This document shows positions 52,666 to 61,390 of a stretch of 64,000 bases of DNA, piece after piece (the first letter of the stretch is position 1; each line of letters begins with the position of its first letter). A model generated the notes under the pieces. It was not told the origin of the DNA. It searched no databases and was given only the letters and a program-made list of their open reading frames with translations. Origin of the DNA: Herbidospora sakaeratensis (GTDB lineage Bacteria > Actinomycetota > Actinomycetes > Streptosporangiales > Streptosporangiaceae). The position numbers and the translations under genes were made by a program. The stretch lies in assembly GCF_001570525.1 (NCBI RefSeq), contig NZ_BBXC01000022.1, positions 62,001-126,000 on the forward strand. Direction: 5' to 3'.

Positions 52666-53991
52666 TCAGTCCGCCAATGCTGATCGGGCCGCGTCGATCT
52701 CGGCCTCCAGTGATCGGTCTTCCGGCGTTTCGCCGGCCCGGATGGCCAGGGCGCGGTCGGCGGCCACCAGCTCGCAGGCCAGGATGATCTCGTAGGGCTC
52801 GCGCGCCGCCAGGCAGGCCCGCGCGGCCTGGGTGCCGAAGCCCGCGTGGTCCTCGACGCTGCGCGACAGGACCGCGCCGCCCAGGGTCACCGGCGCGGCC
52901 AGCTGCCGGAGCGAGGCGAGGGCGTCGTGGGCGACGTACTCGAGGATCAGCGCGCCCGACTTCCCGGGCGACCCGGCCAGGAAGGGCAGCAGGCCGGTGT
53001 AGGCCGGTTCCATCAGGGTGGCCAGCCGGGCGGTCGAGAGCGACGCCGTCTGCACCAGTGCGGCCCGCAGGGCGTCGAGGGCCAGCGCGACCGGGGCGGT
53101 GTGGAAGTTGCCGTTGTGCCAGGCCGCCTCGCCGGCGATCAGCGGGTTCTCGGCGGCCGAGTTCATGTCGATGGTGACCGCGCGGCGGGCCACGTCGAGG
53201 GCGTCGAACGCCGCGCCGTGGACCTGCGGCAGCGCGCGGTAGCCGTAGGGATCCTGGAGGCGGCCCGCGGGGGAGTGGTCGTCGAGGAGGGCGCTCAGCG
53301 CGGCGGCGACCCTGGCCTGACCGGGGTGGCGGCGGGCGCGCTGGACCTCGTACGCGAGCGGCTCGACCGAGGCCCCGGCGGCCCGCCACGTGCGGGCGGC
53401 GACCCGCACCGACGCCTCCAGCAGCCGGGCCAGATCGGCGCAGGCCAGCGCGGCGTCGGCCAGGGTCAGGGCGTTGGAGCTGATGAACGGCAGGGCGTCG
53501 GCGGAGGCCAGCGGGAAACGCGGACCGTTCCAGGGCGTCTCGCCGAGCAGGCACAGGGCCGTGGTCGACAGGGCGGTGAGGTCGCCGGTGCCGATCGCCC
53601 CATAAAGGCGGATCGGCGGGGCGGCCCCCGCGTTGATCGCCTCGGCCAGCACCGGCAGCAGCGCCGGGTCGATGCCGGAACCGCCCCGGAGGAGCTGGTT
53701 GAGGCGGACGGTCAGCATCGCGGTCGCGCGGGCCGGTTCGACCAGCGGCCCGGCGCCTCCGGCGTGGCTGCGCAGCAGGTCGAGGCCCGGTTCGTGCACC
53801 TCGACGTCCTTGTTGGCCCCCACGCCGGTGGTGCGGCCGTAGACCGGGCCGGTCTGCTCCCGGGCGGCGGCGAAGGCGTCTTCGGCCCGGGCCGGGGAGC
53901 CCAGCTCGACCGTCGCCGTGCCGTAGCCGACCGCCCTGACCTCGTCGCAGGTCAGGGTCGAGCCGTCGAGCAGGACCGTCCTAGTCGTCAA
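52666..53991 (-). CDS. HAL/PAL-family aromatic amino acid lyase with unusual MIO site
   Basis: A 441-residue ammonia-lyase-fold protein. The catalytic Tyr51 is in VYGRTTGVG, and RLQDPYGYRALPQVHG and HNGNFHTAPVAL match conserved lyase segments. The MIO-forming Ala-Ser-Gly is replaced by Gly-Thr-Gly (134-136, in AIGTGDL), so a normal methylidene-imidazolone cannot form from Ser. Family length is about 500-510, so it is also short. Possible substrates include histidine or an aromatic amino acid. It overlaps the holin-like gene by 11 nt. Confidence 0.85.
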   Translation of the reverse strand: MTTRTVLLDGSTLTCDEVRAVGYGTATVELGSPARAEDAFAAAREQTGPVYGRTTGVGANKDVEVHEPGLDLLRSHAGGAGPLVEPARATAMLTVRLNQLLRGGSGIDPALLPVLAEAINAGAAPPIRLYGAIGTGDLTALSTTALCLLGETPWNGPRFPLASADALPFISSNALTLADAALACADLARLLEASVRVAARTWRAAGASVEPLAYEVQRARRHPGQARVAAALSALLDDHSPAGRLQDPYGYRALPQVHGAAFDALDVARRAVTIDMNSAAENPLIAGEAAWHNGNFHTAPVALALDALRAALVQTASLSTARLATLMEPAYTGLLPFLAGSPGKSGALILEYVAHDALASLRQLAAPVTLGGAVLSRSVEDHAGFGTQAARACLAAREPYEIILACELVAADRALAIRAGETPEDRSLEAEIDAARSALAD

Positions 53992-54355
53992 TTCCGAGGA
54001 TCAGGTCGAGCAGCCAGGAGATCACGCCGATGATGATCGCTCCCCAGAAGGCCGCCCAGAAACCGACGACCTCGAACGGGAGAGTCAGCTGATCGGCGAT
54101 CCAGCTGGTCAGGAGCAGCAGGCCGGCGTTCACGACGAGCGCGAACAGACCCAGCGTGAGGACATAGAAGGCGCAGCCGATCGTTTTGATGATCGGCTTC
54201 AGGAGGGCGTTGATCACCCCGAAGATCAGCGCGACCGCGAGCAGCGTGCCGATCTCTTTGGCGGTCGACTCGCCGCCGACCGTGATTCCGTCGACGACGC
54301 GGGTCGACACCCACAAGGCCGCCGCGACCACGAGGATCTTGACGATGTATTTCAC
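53981..54355 (-). CDS. Phage-holin-4-family small membrane protein
   Basis: A 124-residue integral membrane protein with four hydrophobic helices (about 5-24, 35-55, 66-86 and 97-118). It matches the Phage_holin_4_2 pattern, common in bacterial chromosomes and not phage-specific. The GTG at 54355 has GAGGATC upstream. It overlaps the lyase start by 11 nt, so the two share a message. Role unknown. Confidence 0.8.
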   Translation of the reverse strand: MKYIVKILVVAAALWVSTRVVDGITVGGESTAKEIGTLLAVALIFGVINALLKPIIKTIGCAFYVLTLGLFALVVNAGLLLLTSWIADQLTLPFEVVGFWAAFWGAIIIGVISWLLDLILGIDD

Positions 54356-54471
54356 GAGGGTGATCCTCGCATGTCCGCCCCCGTCTGGGCGAAGGTCGTG
54401 TGACTCTGACCCGTTGTTGGGCATAGGTGGTGATCGTCCCGGGAAATCACCGCTTGGGGGTGGGCCAGATC

Positions 54472-54753
54472 ATGAACGTCGACCAGCTCGAACAGCTCTC
54501 CGCGAAGGAACTGCACGACCGCGCGGTCCGGTATGCCGTGCGCCACGGCGACTTCGGCTTCCTGTGGGACCTGCTGAAGGTCATCCCGGCCGCCCAGGGT
54601 GCGAGCGGCCGCGAGGAGGAGACCGCCAACGATCTGAGCAGGGTCTCCGCGCTGCTGAGCGACGCCATGGCCGCCGGCGAGGGCAAGCTGGGAGAGGCAC
54701 TGCGCCCGGTCTACATCGAGTACCTCTCCAAACACAACGACCTCGACGACTAG
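54472..54753 (+). CDS. Hypothetical 93-residue protein
   Basis: A 93-residue cytoplasmic protein, largely helical: MNVDQLEQLSAKELHDRAVR is followed by a loop and a second helical region. No family recognised. The ATG at 54472 has no strong Shine-Dalgarno; an earlier GTG or ATG from 54427 is possible. Its stop overlaps the ApbE stop at a shared CTAG. Confidence 0.6.
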   Translation: MNVDQLEQLSAKELHDRAVRYAVRHGDFGFLWDLLKVIPAAQGASGREEETANDLSRVSALLSDAMAAGEGKLGEALRPVYIEYLSKHNDLDD

Positions 54754-55556
54754 CTCGCCTTGACGTCGGGTCCGTACACGAGGAACCCCGGCGTGCTGGT
54801 CACCCGGCCGTCGAGCCCGGTGAGCATCACGTCGTAGGGGGTCGCCTGGGTGTCCTTCGGCAGCGCGATCTCCCGGGCGAACCGGCGCGCCCGGACCGAG
54901 CCCATGGCGTGCAGCGCCGTGGCGTACGCCCCTGCCGTCGCGAGGTCGGGCCCCACGACGGTCACGGAGGCCAGGTCGCCCTGCGCGCCCGAGCCGTTCG
55001 GCCGCTCGGCGGTGGCGACCGCCAGGTCGTGGGCGAACACGACGCGTGACACGGCCCCTTCACTGGGGTCCTTGAGCCCGACCCGCCAGGGCACCCCCGG
55101 CCGGGCCGATCCCCGGACGCGGACGTCGCCGTCGGCGCTGACGCAGTGGTCCACCGCCCCGGCGGCGGCCAGCGCGCGGGACACCCGTTCGAGGGCCCAG
55201 TCGCGCACGTACCCCGACCCCGCCGACTCGCCGGTCGAGCCGCCGAAGAACCCGTCGGTGATCCGGTCGAGCTCCGCGATGCGCTGCAGGACCTCGGTCA
55301 GTTCGGGCGCCGCCTCCTCGGGCGTGATCTCCTTGCGCGCCAGCCGGTTGAGCTGGCTGTCGGGCCGCCGGGTGCTGAACGTCTCTTCGACCCAGCGCAG
55401 CCACTGGAACGCGTCGTCGAGGAGCGGGCGCAGCTCCCGCTGCGGGAGAGCCGTACGGATGTCGATCCCGACATGCGATCCCATCAGGTCCTCAGCTCGG
55501 TGAGCACCGGGGAAGCGGTCGATGCGGCGGGTGGTGGTGTCCGTAGAGGTAGTCAT
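54750..55556 (-). CDS. FAD:protein FMN transferase (ApbE family)
   Basis: A 268-residue ApbE-family protein. ApbE transfers FMN from FAD onto a Thr or Ser of target proteins. MGSHVGIDIRT begins the fold; SGYVRDWALERVSRAL matches the FAD-binding helix; DGDVRVRG and the TPYDVMLTGLDGRVTST segment complete it. The family is usually about 330 residues, so this is a short member. No target protein with the DxxxxGA(T/S) motif is encoded nearby. Confidence 0.75.
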   Translation of the reverse strand: MTTSTDTTTRRIDRFPGAHRAEDLMGSHVGIDIRTALPQRELRPLLDDAFQWLRWVEETFSTRRPDSQLNRLARKEITPEEAAPELTEVLQRIAELDRITDGFFGGSTGESAGSGYVRDWALERVSRALAAAGAVDHCVSADGDVRVRGSARPGVPWRVGLKDPSEGAVSRVVFAHDLAVATAERPNGSGAQGDLASVTVVGPDLATAGAYATALHAMGSVRARRFAREIALPKDTQATPYDVMLTGLDGRVTSTPGFLVYGPDVKAS

Positions 55557-55705
55557 CGCACTCCTTCGTCTCCGAGCTGAGATACGCGCCGGAGCAGGGA
55601 CGCGTTCAAGCCCGATAACGATTCAATCTCAGAACGTTCGTCCCTTTTAAGAGGTATGTCGGATTCTTTACTTTACTCAGCGACTTTTCATGAACCGACG
55701 GCAGA

Positions 55706-56392
55706 ATGTCCGCTGTGCCAGAGACCCGAGTGCTCGTCGTGGACGACGAGCCCGAAGTGCGGACCGCCATCGCCCGCGCGCTCCGCGTCGAGGGCCACCG
55801 CGTGGCCAGCGCCGTCGACGGCGTCACCGCCCTCGCCGCCATCGCCGGGAACGCTCCCGACGTGGTCGTCCTGGACGTGATGATGCCCGACATGGACGGC
55901 CTGGAGGTCTGCCGCCGCCTCCGCAAGAACGGCGACCGCACCCCGGTTCTGATGCTGACGGCGCTCGACGGCGTGGGTGACCGGGTGGCCGGTCTGGACG
56001 CCGGCGCCGACGACTACCTGGTCAAGCCGTTCGCCCTGGAGGAGCTCTTCGCCCGCGTCCGCGCGCTGCTGCGGCGGGCCGCCCCGCCCCCGGAGACCTC
56101 CTTCGCCGACCTGCACCTGATGCCCGACCGCCGCCAGGCCCGCCGCGGCACCCGCGTCTTCGACCTCACCCGCACCGAGTACGCCCTGCTGGAGCTGCTG
56201 ATCCGCAACGGCGGCCAGGTGCTGACCCGCGAGGTCATCCTGGAGCGGATCTGGGGCTACGAGTTCACCCCCGGGTCGAACTCCCTGGAGGTCTACATCC
56301 GCTACCTGCGCCGCAAGACCGAGGCCGACGGCGAACCCCGGCTCATCCAGACCGTCCACGGCCTGGGCTACGCACTCAGGGAGCGCTCGTGA
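55706..56392 (+). CDS. OmpR-family response regulator
   Basis: A 228-residue response regulator. The receiver domain (residues 7-118) has VVDDE, phospho-acceptor Asp57 in LDVMMPD and Lys in VKPFALEE; the C-terminal winged helix (about 130-226) contains [20 protein letters not shown]. Close in style to MprA/TcrA types. The sensor kinase gene starts 4 nt before its stop (coupled GTGA). The 149-bp upstream region is AT-rich and holds the promoter. Confidence 0.95.
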   Translation: MSAVPETRVLVVDDEPEVRTAIARALRVEGHRVASAVDGVTALAAIAGNAPDVVVLDVMMPDMDGLEVCRRLRKNGDRTPVLMLTALDGVGDRVAGLDAGADDYLVKPFALEELFARVRALLRRAAPPPETSFADLHLMPDRRQARRGTRVFDLTRTEYALLELLIRNGGQVLTREVILERIWGYEFTPGSNSLEVYIRYLRRKTEADGEPRLIQTVHGLGYALRERS

Positions 56393-57429
56393 AACTCCAC
56401 TGGCGGATGGCCCTGGCCTCGGCGCTCGCCGGGGCGGTGAGCGTCAGCGTGGTCGTCTACGCGGCCTACCGCATCACCTGCAACCGCTTCGAGTCGGCGA
56501 TGGGCAGCTACGGCTACCGCCCGCCGTCGGGCGTGCTGGCCGGCCTCGCCGAGGTGACCGACCTCGGCTGGCCCTTCTTCGCCATCGCCCTGGGAGGCCT
56601 GTGCCTGTCGGGGGCGCTGGGCTGGATCGCCGCCTGGACCGGCCTGCGCCCGGTCGGCAAGTTCAAGGACGCCGCCCAGCGGGTGACCGACACCAGCGAC
56701 CTGACCACCCGGATCGACGTCACCGGCGAGGACGAACTCGGCAGCCTGGCCCGCAGCTTCAACACCATGCTCGACGCCCTCGAACGCTCGGCCAAGGCCC
56801 AGAAACGCCTGGTCGCCGACGCCTCCCACGAGCTGCGCACCCCGCTGACGGCGGTCCGCACCAACGCCGAACTCCTCCAGCGCGGCCGCCTGCCCGCCGA
56901 CGAACGGGAGGAGGTGGCCGCCGCGATGATCAGCGGGATCGAGGAACTGACCGGCCTGGTCTCCGACATCGTCGAACTCGCCCGCGACGAGGAACCCCAG
57001 GCGCTCGTGGAGCCGCTGCGCCTCGACGAGATCGTCTCCCGGGAGATCGTCCGCGCCTCCTCCCACTGGCCGCGCACCAGGTACACCTCCGAACTCGACC
57101 AGGTCGTCGTCCTGGGCGTCGCCGACCGGCTCGCCCGCGCGGTCGGCAACGTGCTCGACAACGCCGCCAAGTACAGCCCTTCGGGCGCGACCGTGGAGGT
57201 CCTGCTGCGCGACGGCGTCCTGACCGTCCGCGACCACGGCCCCGGCATCGCCGTCGAAGACCTCCCGCACGTCTTCGACCGCTTCTACCGCGCCTCCGGC
57301 GCCCGCGCCATGCCCGGCTCCGGCCTCGGCCTGGCCATCGTCCGCCAGGTCGTCGACAGCCACGGCGGTTCCGTCTCCGCAGGTCCCGCCCCCGGTGGGG
57401 GCACGCTCGTGAAGCTGGCCTTCCCGTAG
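56389..57429 (+). CDS. Sensor histidine kinase (MprB-like)
   Basis: A 346-residue membrane kinase. Two membrane helices (about 8-28 and 62-84) flank a short extracytoplasmic segment of about 34 residues, too small for a folded sensor domain. Then HAMP (about 85-138), DHp with phospho-His147 ([10 protein letters not shown]) and the ATPase domain ([28 protein letters not shown]). With such a short loop, sensing probably occurs in the membrane. Confidence 0.95.
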   Translation: MKLHWRMALASALAGAVSVSVVVYAAYRITCNRFESAMGSYGYRPPSGVLAGLAEVTDLGWPFFAIALGGLCLSGALGWIAAWTGLRPVGKFKDAAQRVTDTSDLTTRIDVTGEDELGSLARSFNTMLDALERSAKAQKRLVADASHELRTPLTAVRTNAELLQRGRLPADEREEVAAAMISGIEELTGLVSDIVELARDEEPQALVEPLRLDEIVSREIVRASSHWPRTRYTSELDQVVVLGVADRLARAVGNVLDNAAKYSPSGATVEVLLRDGVLTVRDHGPGIAVEDLPHVFDRFYRASGARAMPGSGLGLAIVRQVVDSHGGSVSAGPAPGGGTLVKLAFP

Positions 57430-57439
57430 GGTGCTTTTC

Positions 57440-57829
57440 ATGGGAGATGTACGGGTCACCCGGACCCCGTCCGGTTTCGTGGCGACCAACGACCGGGGCG
57501 CCTCCGTGGCCCTGGGCCACGGCGAGGGGGAGTTCGGCGCGGTCGAACTGCTCCAGGTCGCCGTGGGGGCCTGCAACGCCATGACCGTCGAGCCGCTGAC
57601 CGCCCAGCGCGGCCTCCGGCTCCCCGAGCTTTCTGTGACGATCAGCGCAGAAAGGTCTGCTCCGACCCTGCTGGGCAAAGTGACGGTCAGCTACGAAATC
57701 GAGCTGCCCGAGGGCATGCCGATGGCCAAGTTCCACGAAATAGCCCAGCGCGTACACGACAGGCACTGCGTCGTGAGCCGATCGCTGGAAGCCGGGACAG
57801 AGGTCAAGCTCGACCTGCCGGACTCCTGA
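57440..57829 (+). CDS. OsmC/Ohr-family protein
   Basis: A 129-residue OsmC-fold protein. The two redox Cys are at about residue 45 (VGACNAMTV) and 109 (DRHCVVSRSL), the spacing expected for the peroxide-reducing site. It detoxifies organic hydroperoxides with thiol cofactors. It starts 10 nt after the histidine kinase stop, so it may be in the same operon. ATG at 57440 is used; an in-frame ATG at 57431 is less likely. Confidence 0.85.
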   Translation: MGDVRVTRTPSGFVATNDRGASVALGHGEGEFGAVELLQVAVGACNAMTVEPLTAQRGLRLPELSVTISAERSAPTLLGKVTVSYEIELPEGMPMAKFHEIAQRVHDRHCVVSRSLEAGTEVKLDLPDS

Positions 57830-57940
57830 GACTTAGACCAACAACCGGCAGTGCCATTGCGCGGTCCTTAAGGTCGGTTCAGTAACGTGGAAGCAGGTCA
57901 AGGGGGCTGGAAAGCCACCACACAAGCCTTTTTCCCATAA

Positions 57941-58065
57941 GGGCGCGGAGGGGGAACCGCGCCCGAGAGCGGGGGAAGCCGTCCAGATGCCTTTGGGGGA
58001 GGGCGTCTCGGCGGCACCGCTTGGAGTCGGGGCCGGCGCAGTTGGGGGACTGCGTCGGCCCCGAC
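57941..58065 (+). ncRNA. Hairpin array with GGGGGA loops upstream of the NYN-domain gene
   Basis: Three stems present the same loop core. H1: GGGCGCGG / CCGCGCCC (57941-57948, 57957-57964), loop AGGGGGAA. H3: AGATGCC / GGCGTCT (57985-57991, 58002-58008, one G-U), extended by GCCG/CGGC, loop TTTGGGGGAG. H4: a 16-bp stem (58026-58041 with 58050-58065, one G-U), loop TTGGGGGA. A fourth GGGGGAA lies single-stranded at 57971. The strand is unproven; on the minus strand the loops read TCCCCC. It fills most of the 342-bp gap between osmC and the nuclease gene, whose first 110 bp (57830-57940) show nothing else clear. Confidence 0.5.
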
Positions 58066-58171
58066 GTATGTCCGGAGGTTGTCGCGACTCTGTGCGACAT
58101 TGGAGCTACTACTGGTAGCGTGCGGCCGAAAGTGCCAATGCCCCCGTTTCCGATTCTGCGAGGCATCCCCC

Positions 58172-58798
58172 GTGCCCGATCGTGTGATCCTGTTTCTGGA
58201 CTACCAGAACGTCTACAAGGGTGCTCGCGAGACCTTCCATGAGCCGTCTCTGGCTCCGGGGACGGACGGGCAGATCGATCCGGTCCGCCTCGGCCGTTGG
58301 CTGATCGAGAACAGCCCCTACGACCGTGAACTGGTCGAAGTGCGTATCTATCGCGGCCAGCCGCACCCGTCGCGCGACGCCCGAGGGCATGCGGCTTTCG
58401 TCCGGCAGCGGGTCGCCTGGGAGAGCGATCCGCGGGTCGTCGGGGTCTTCCGTGACCTGCGCTACCCACGCGGGTGGCCGGATCGGTGCGCGCCCGGGCT
58501 CAAGCCCCAGGAGAAGGGCATCGACGTCGCCCTCGCGATCGACTACGTCAAGCTGGCCTTGGAGGGCCGATACGACGTCGGCATCCTCATGTCGACCGAC
58601 AGCGACCTGAAGCCCGCGCTCGAAGTCGTCGCGGCCATGCGGCCGAACGGCGGTCCGCGCGTCGAGGCGGCGGCCTGGAAGGGGCCGGGCGCCAAGCGGC
58701 CGCTGACGCTCTCGCAGCCGAAGATCTGGAGTCACCTGTTCGACAAGTCCTGCTACGACGCCGTGCGTGACTCGACCAACTACGGAGTGCCCATCTAG
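58172..58798 (+). CDS. NYN-domain (PIN-like) nuclease
   Basis: A 208-residue NYN domain protein of the LabA/PIN-like RNase superfamily. Acidic metal-site residues are in LFLDYQN (residue 8), EKGIDVALAIDYVK (about 115) and STDSDLKPALE (about 140). Such proteins cleave RNA or act in RNA turnover. The GTG at 58172 has GAGG about 8 nt upstream; upstream codons are unrelated to the family. A structured leader precedes it and a good intrinsic terminator follows. Confidence 0.88.
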   Translation: MPDRVILFLDYQNVYKGARETFHEPSLAPGTDGQIDPVRLGRWLIENSPYDRELVEVRIYRGQPHPSRDARGHAAFVRQRVAWESDPRVVGVFRDLRYPRGWPDRCAPGLKPQEKGIDVALAIDYVKLALEGRYDVGILMSTDSDLKPALEVVAAMRPNGGPRVEAAAWKGPGAKRPLTLSQPKIWSHLFDKSCYDAVRDSTNYGVPI

Positions 58799-58838
58799 CA
58801 CGGGTTGCGATCAATGAGTGACTCCTGGTAGTCTCCAG

Positions 58839-59546
58839 TCACTGTTCCCCGCCATCCACTGGATTGGCGGGGCTATTTTTTTGCTCCTCGAACTCGCAGA
58901 CGGCGGCCATGAACTCGTCGTGGTGGCCGTACCAGACGTGGTGGTCGGCGCCCCTGATCGTGACCGCCCCCGGCGTCTCCTCCGGTACGAACCGGCTCCC
59001 CTCCGCCCGGATGACGAGCCCCGGTCGCGTCGGCGTGTAGTCCCTCCCCCCGGACGCGACCAGCAGCGCCACCGCCGTCTCCACGTCGAACAGCTTCGCC
59101 GCCTCGGCCTCGGCCTCCCGGTCGAACACGTCCCAGCCGGGGTGCTTGTCCGTCAGCGCCTCCAGGGTGCGCCGGGACTTGGCCTTCTCGTACGTCCCCC
59201 ACCACGCCTCCGCCGGCATCCGGTGCCCCGCCCCCGTGGGCGCGTCCACGTAGACGAACCGCGAAGGGGCCAGGGCCGCCCCCGCGATGAACGAGCCCAT
59301 CGAGTGCGCCACCGCCAGGTCGACCTCGGCCGGTACCGCCAGGCGCAGCTCCTGGGCCATGCGTTCGACCGTCGCGTCGGGCATCGGGGCGCTGCGGCCG
59401 TGGCCGGGGAGGTCGACGGCCACCACGCGGTAGCCGCGGGAGGCCAGGTCGGGGCCGACGCGCCACCAGCAGCCCGAGTCCGACAGGATGCCGTGCACCA
59501 GGACGGCCGTCTTCGGGCCGGTGCCCCATTCTCGGACGTTCAGCAT
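58839..59546 (-). CDS. Alpha/beta hydrolase, last gene of the chorismate operon
   Basis: A 235-residue serine hydrolase. LVHGILSDSGCWW forms the oxyanion hole, AHSMGS the nucleophile elbow (Ser about 82) and HVWYGHHDEF the catalytic His. No signal peptide. Its ATG overlaps the PhzE-like stop by 7 nt, so it is co-translated. In natural-product operons such enzymes hydrolyse or transfer acyl intermediates, or act as thioesterases; here the substrate is unassigned. Its 3' end carries the opposing terminator. Confidence 0.85.
   Translation of the reverse strand: MLNVREWGTGPKTAVLVHGILSDSGCWWRVGPDLASRGYRVVAVDLPGHGRSAPMPDATVERMAQELRLAVPAEVDLAVAHSMGSFIAGAALAPSRFVYVDAPTGAGHRMPAEAWWGTYEKAKSRRTLEALTDKHPGWDVFDREAEAEAAKLFDVETAVALLVASGGRDYTPTRPGLVIRAEGSRFVPEETPGAVTIRGADHHVWYGHHDEFMAAVCEFEEQKNSPANPVDGGEQ
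58847..58882 (+). terminator. Intrinsic terminator after the NYN gene
   Basis: CCCCGCC (58847-58853) with GGCGGGG (58866-58872), extended inside by ATCC/GGAT, is followed by CTATTTTTTT. It lies 48 nt after the NYN stop and within the 3' end of the convergent hydrolase gene. It is the best terminator in the window for its strand. Confidence 0.9.
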
Positions 59547-61390
59547 GTGGCTTCCTCTCTCGTCAGGGTGGTGAGCAGGTCGGCGAGGATCTCCACGCCG
59601 TTGCGCGTCAGCACCGAGGCCGGGTGGAACTGGACCGACGCGAAGCCGGGGCCCATGAGGGCGTGGACCTCGTCTCCTTCCCTGGAGACGGTGATGTCAC
59701 CGAGGGCGTCGGCGTTGCAGCGGGCGGCGAAGGTGTTGTAGAAGCCGGCCTGTTCCATGCGGCCGAAGAACGGGATGGTGCGCTGGACGCCCTGGTTCGG
59801 GAACGGGTTGCGGGTGATGTCGAGGCCGAGCAGGGTGCACAGGACCTGGTGGCCCAGGCAGACCGACAGGAAGGGGATACGCCGGTCGAGCAGTTCCCGG
59901 GTGGTGGCGCGCAGGCGGGCGATCTTCGGGTGGGTGAAGTCGCGGGGGTCGCCGGGGCCGGGGCCGACGATCACCACGTCGTACGCGCCGACGTCGTAGG
60001 CGTCGGAGTAGCGGGTGACCGTGACCTCGCAGCCCAGGGCGTGGATGATGTGGCGGGCCATCGCCGTGAAGGTGTCCTCCGCGTCGATGACCAGCACCTT
60101 CAGGCCGCACAGCGCCGGGATGCGGCGGTCACGGCAGTCGGGGCCCTCGAACCAGAAGCCGGCCAGGGGCTCGTTGCGCGACATCAGCGCCTGGTAGATG
60201 GCCGGGTGGCCGCCCACGTCGGCGGGGGCGTCGCGACAGGCGCCTCCACGGAGGGCTTCCAGTAGGCCTGCGGCTTTGGCCCTCGTCTCCGCCGCCTCCG
60301 ACGCCGGGTCGCTGTCGCGCACCAGGGTCGCGCCGACCGAGACGCGCAGGTCGCCCGACGCGGCGACGTCGGCGGTGCGGATCAGGATCGCCGAGTCGAG
60401 GGCGCGGGCGCCTGCCGTGTCGCGGCCGATCAGGGCGACCATGCCGGCGTAGTAGTCGCGGCCCTCCGGTTCGAACTTGGAGATCACGCGGCAGGCGCTC
60501 TCCAGCGGGCCGCCGGTGACCGTGGGGGCGAACAGGGTCTCGCGGAGGATGTCCCGGACGTCCAGGGAGCTGCGGCCCTCGATGAGGTATTCGGTGTGGG
60601 CGATGCGGGCCAGCTGCTTCAGGTGCGGGCCGAGGGCCCGGCCGCCCTGGTCGCAGACGCGGCCCATCATCTTGAGCTCCTCGTCGAGGACCATGTAGAG
60701 CTCGCCGGCCTCCTTCTCGTCGTCCAGGAAGTCGAGCACGCCGGGCAGTTCGGGGCCGCCGCGCGGGTAGCGGTAGGTGCCGCTGATGGGGTTCATCACG
60801 ACGGTGCCGGCGTCGAGGGTGATGTGGCGTTCGGGGGAGGAGCCGACGAACGTGCGGGCGCCGGTCCAGATCACGAAGGTCCAGTGGGCGCCGGGGTCGC
60901 GGCCCAGGAGGCGGCGGAAGCACGACAGGGCCGTGCGGGGCGACCAGCCCTCGATCGACGCCTGGTAGGTGCGCTTGATGACGAAGTTGGCGCCGGTGCC
61001 CTCGCCGATCTCCTCGGCCAGGATCCGGCGCACCACCGCTTCGTACTCCTCGTCGGAGGTGTCGAAGTCGCCGTCGCGCAGCTCGACGGGGTCGTCGGGG
61101 AGGACCCGCCGCGCCTCGTCCACGGAGAGGGCCGACTGGTCGGTCACGGTCATCGCCAGCAGGGGCGCGGCGTCGTCGGGGCAGGCGTAGCCGCGCTCGC
61201 GGATCTGGCGGTAGGGGAGCACGACCAGCGTCTCGTGGCCCTCGCCTCCCTCGTCGGACAGGGGGATGTCGGCGATCCGGTCGAGCGGCACGACCTCGCC
61301 GGACAGCACGTCGATGTCGGCCACGCCCGAGCCCGGGCGGTGCAGCAGCGCGAACGGGGGCGGGTCGGCGTCCAGCAGGCGGGTCAGCAT
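59540..61390 (-). CDS. phzE: PhzE-like 2-amino-2-deoxyisochorismate synthase
   Basis: A 616-residue fusion of a chorismate-utilising (MST) domain (about 1-410) and a glutamine amidotransferase domain (about 425-616), the PhzE arrangement. MNPISGTYRYPRG, FAPTVTGGPLESACRVI and HTEYLIEGRSS mark the MST active site. In the amidotransferase, SVCLGHQV contains the nucleophile Cys and QFHPASV the His, but the usual Glu two residues after His is Ala (59618-59620). The product should be ADIC from chorismate. ATG at 61390 overlaps the PhzD stop by 7 nt. Confidence 0.9.
   Translation of the reverse strand: MLTRLLDADPPPFALLHRPGSGVADIDVLSGEVVPLDRIADIPLSDEGGEGHETLVVLPYRQIRERGYACPDDAAPLLAMTVTDQSALSVDEARRVLPDDPVELRDGDFDTSDEEYEAVVRRILAEEIGEGTGANFVIKRTYQASIEGWSPRTALSCFRRLLGRDPGAHWTFVIWTGARTFVGSSPERHITLDAGTVVMNPISGTYRYPRGGPELPGVLDFLDDEKEAGELYMVLDEELKMMGRVCDQGGRALGPHLKQLARIAHTEYLIEGRSSLDVRDILRETLFAPTVTGGPLESACRVISKFEPEGRDYYAGMVALIGRDTAGARALDSAILIRTADVAASGDLRVSVGATLVRDSDPASEAAETRAKAAGLLEALRGGACRDAPADVGGHPAIYQALMSRNEPLAGFWFEGPDCRDRRIPALCGLKVLVIDAEDTFTAMARHIIHALGCEVTVTRYSDAYDVGAYDVVIVGPGPGDPRDFTHPKIARLRATTRELLDRRIPFLSVCLGHQVLCTLLGLDITRNPFPNQGVQRTIPFFGRMEQAGFYNTFAARCNADALGDITVSREGDEVHALMGPGFASVQFHPASVLTRNGVEILADLLTTLTREEATC

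Noticed and set aside
57941-58065. Assignment as the known 6C RNA or a c-di-AMP riboswitch
   Set aside because: The loops have five G (or C on the other strand) and the neighbours are not the known 6C locus. The GGGGTGAA core of the ydaO riboswitch is missing.
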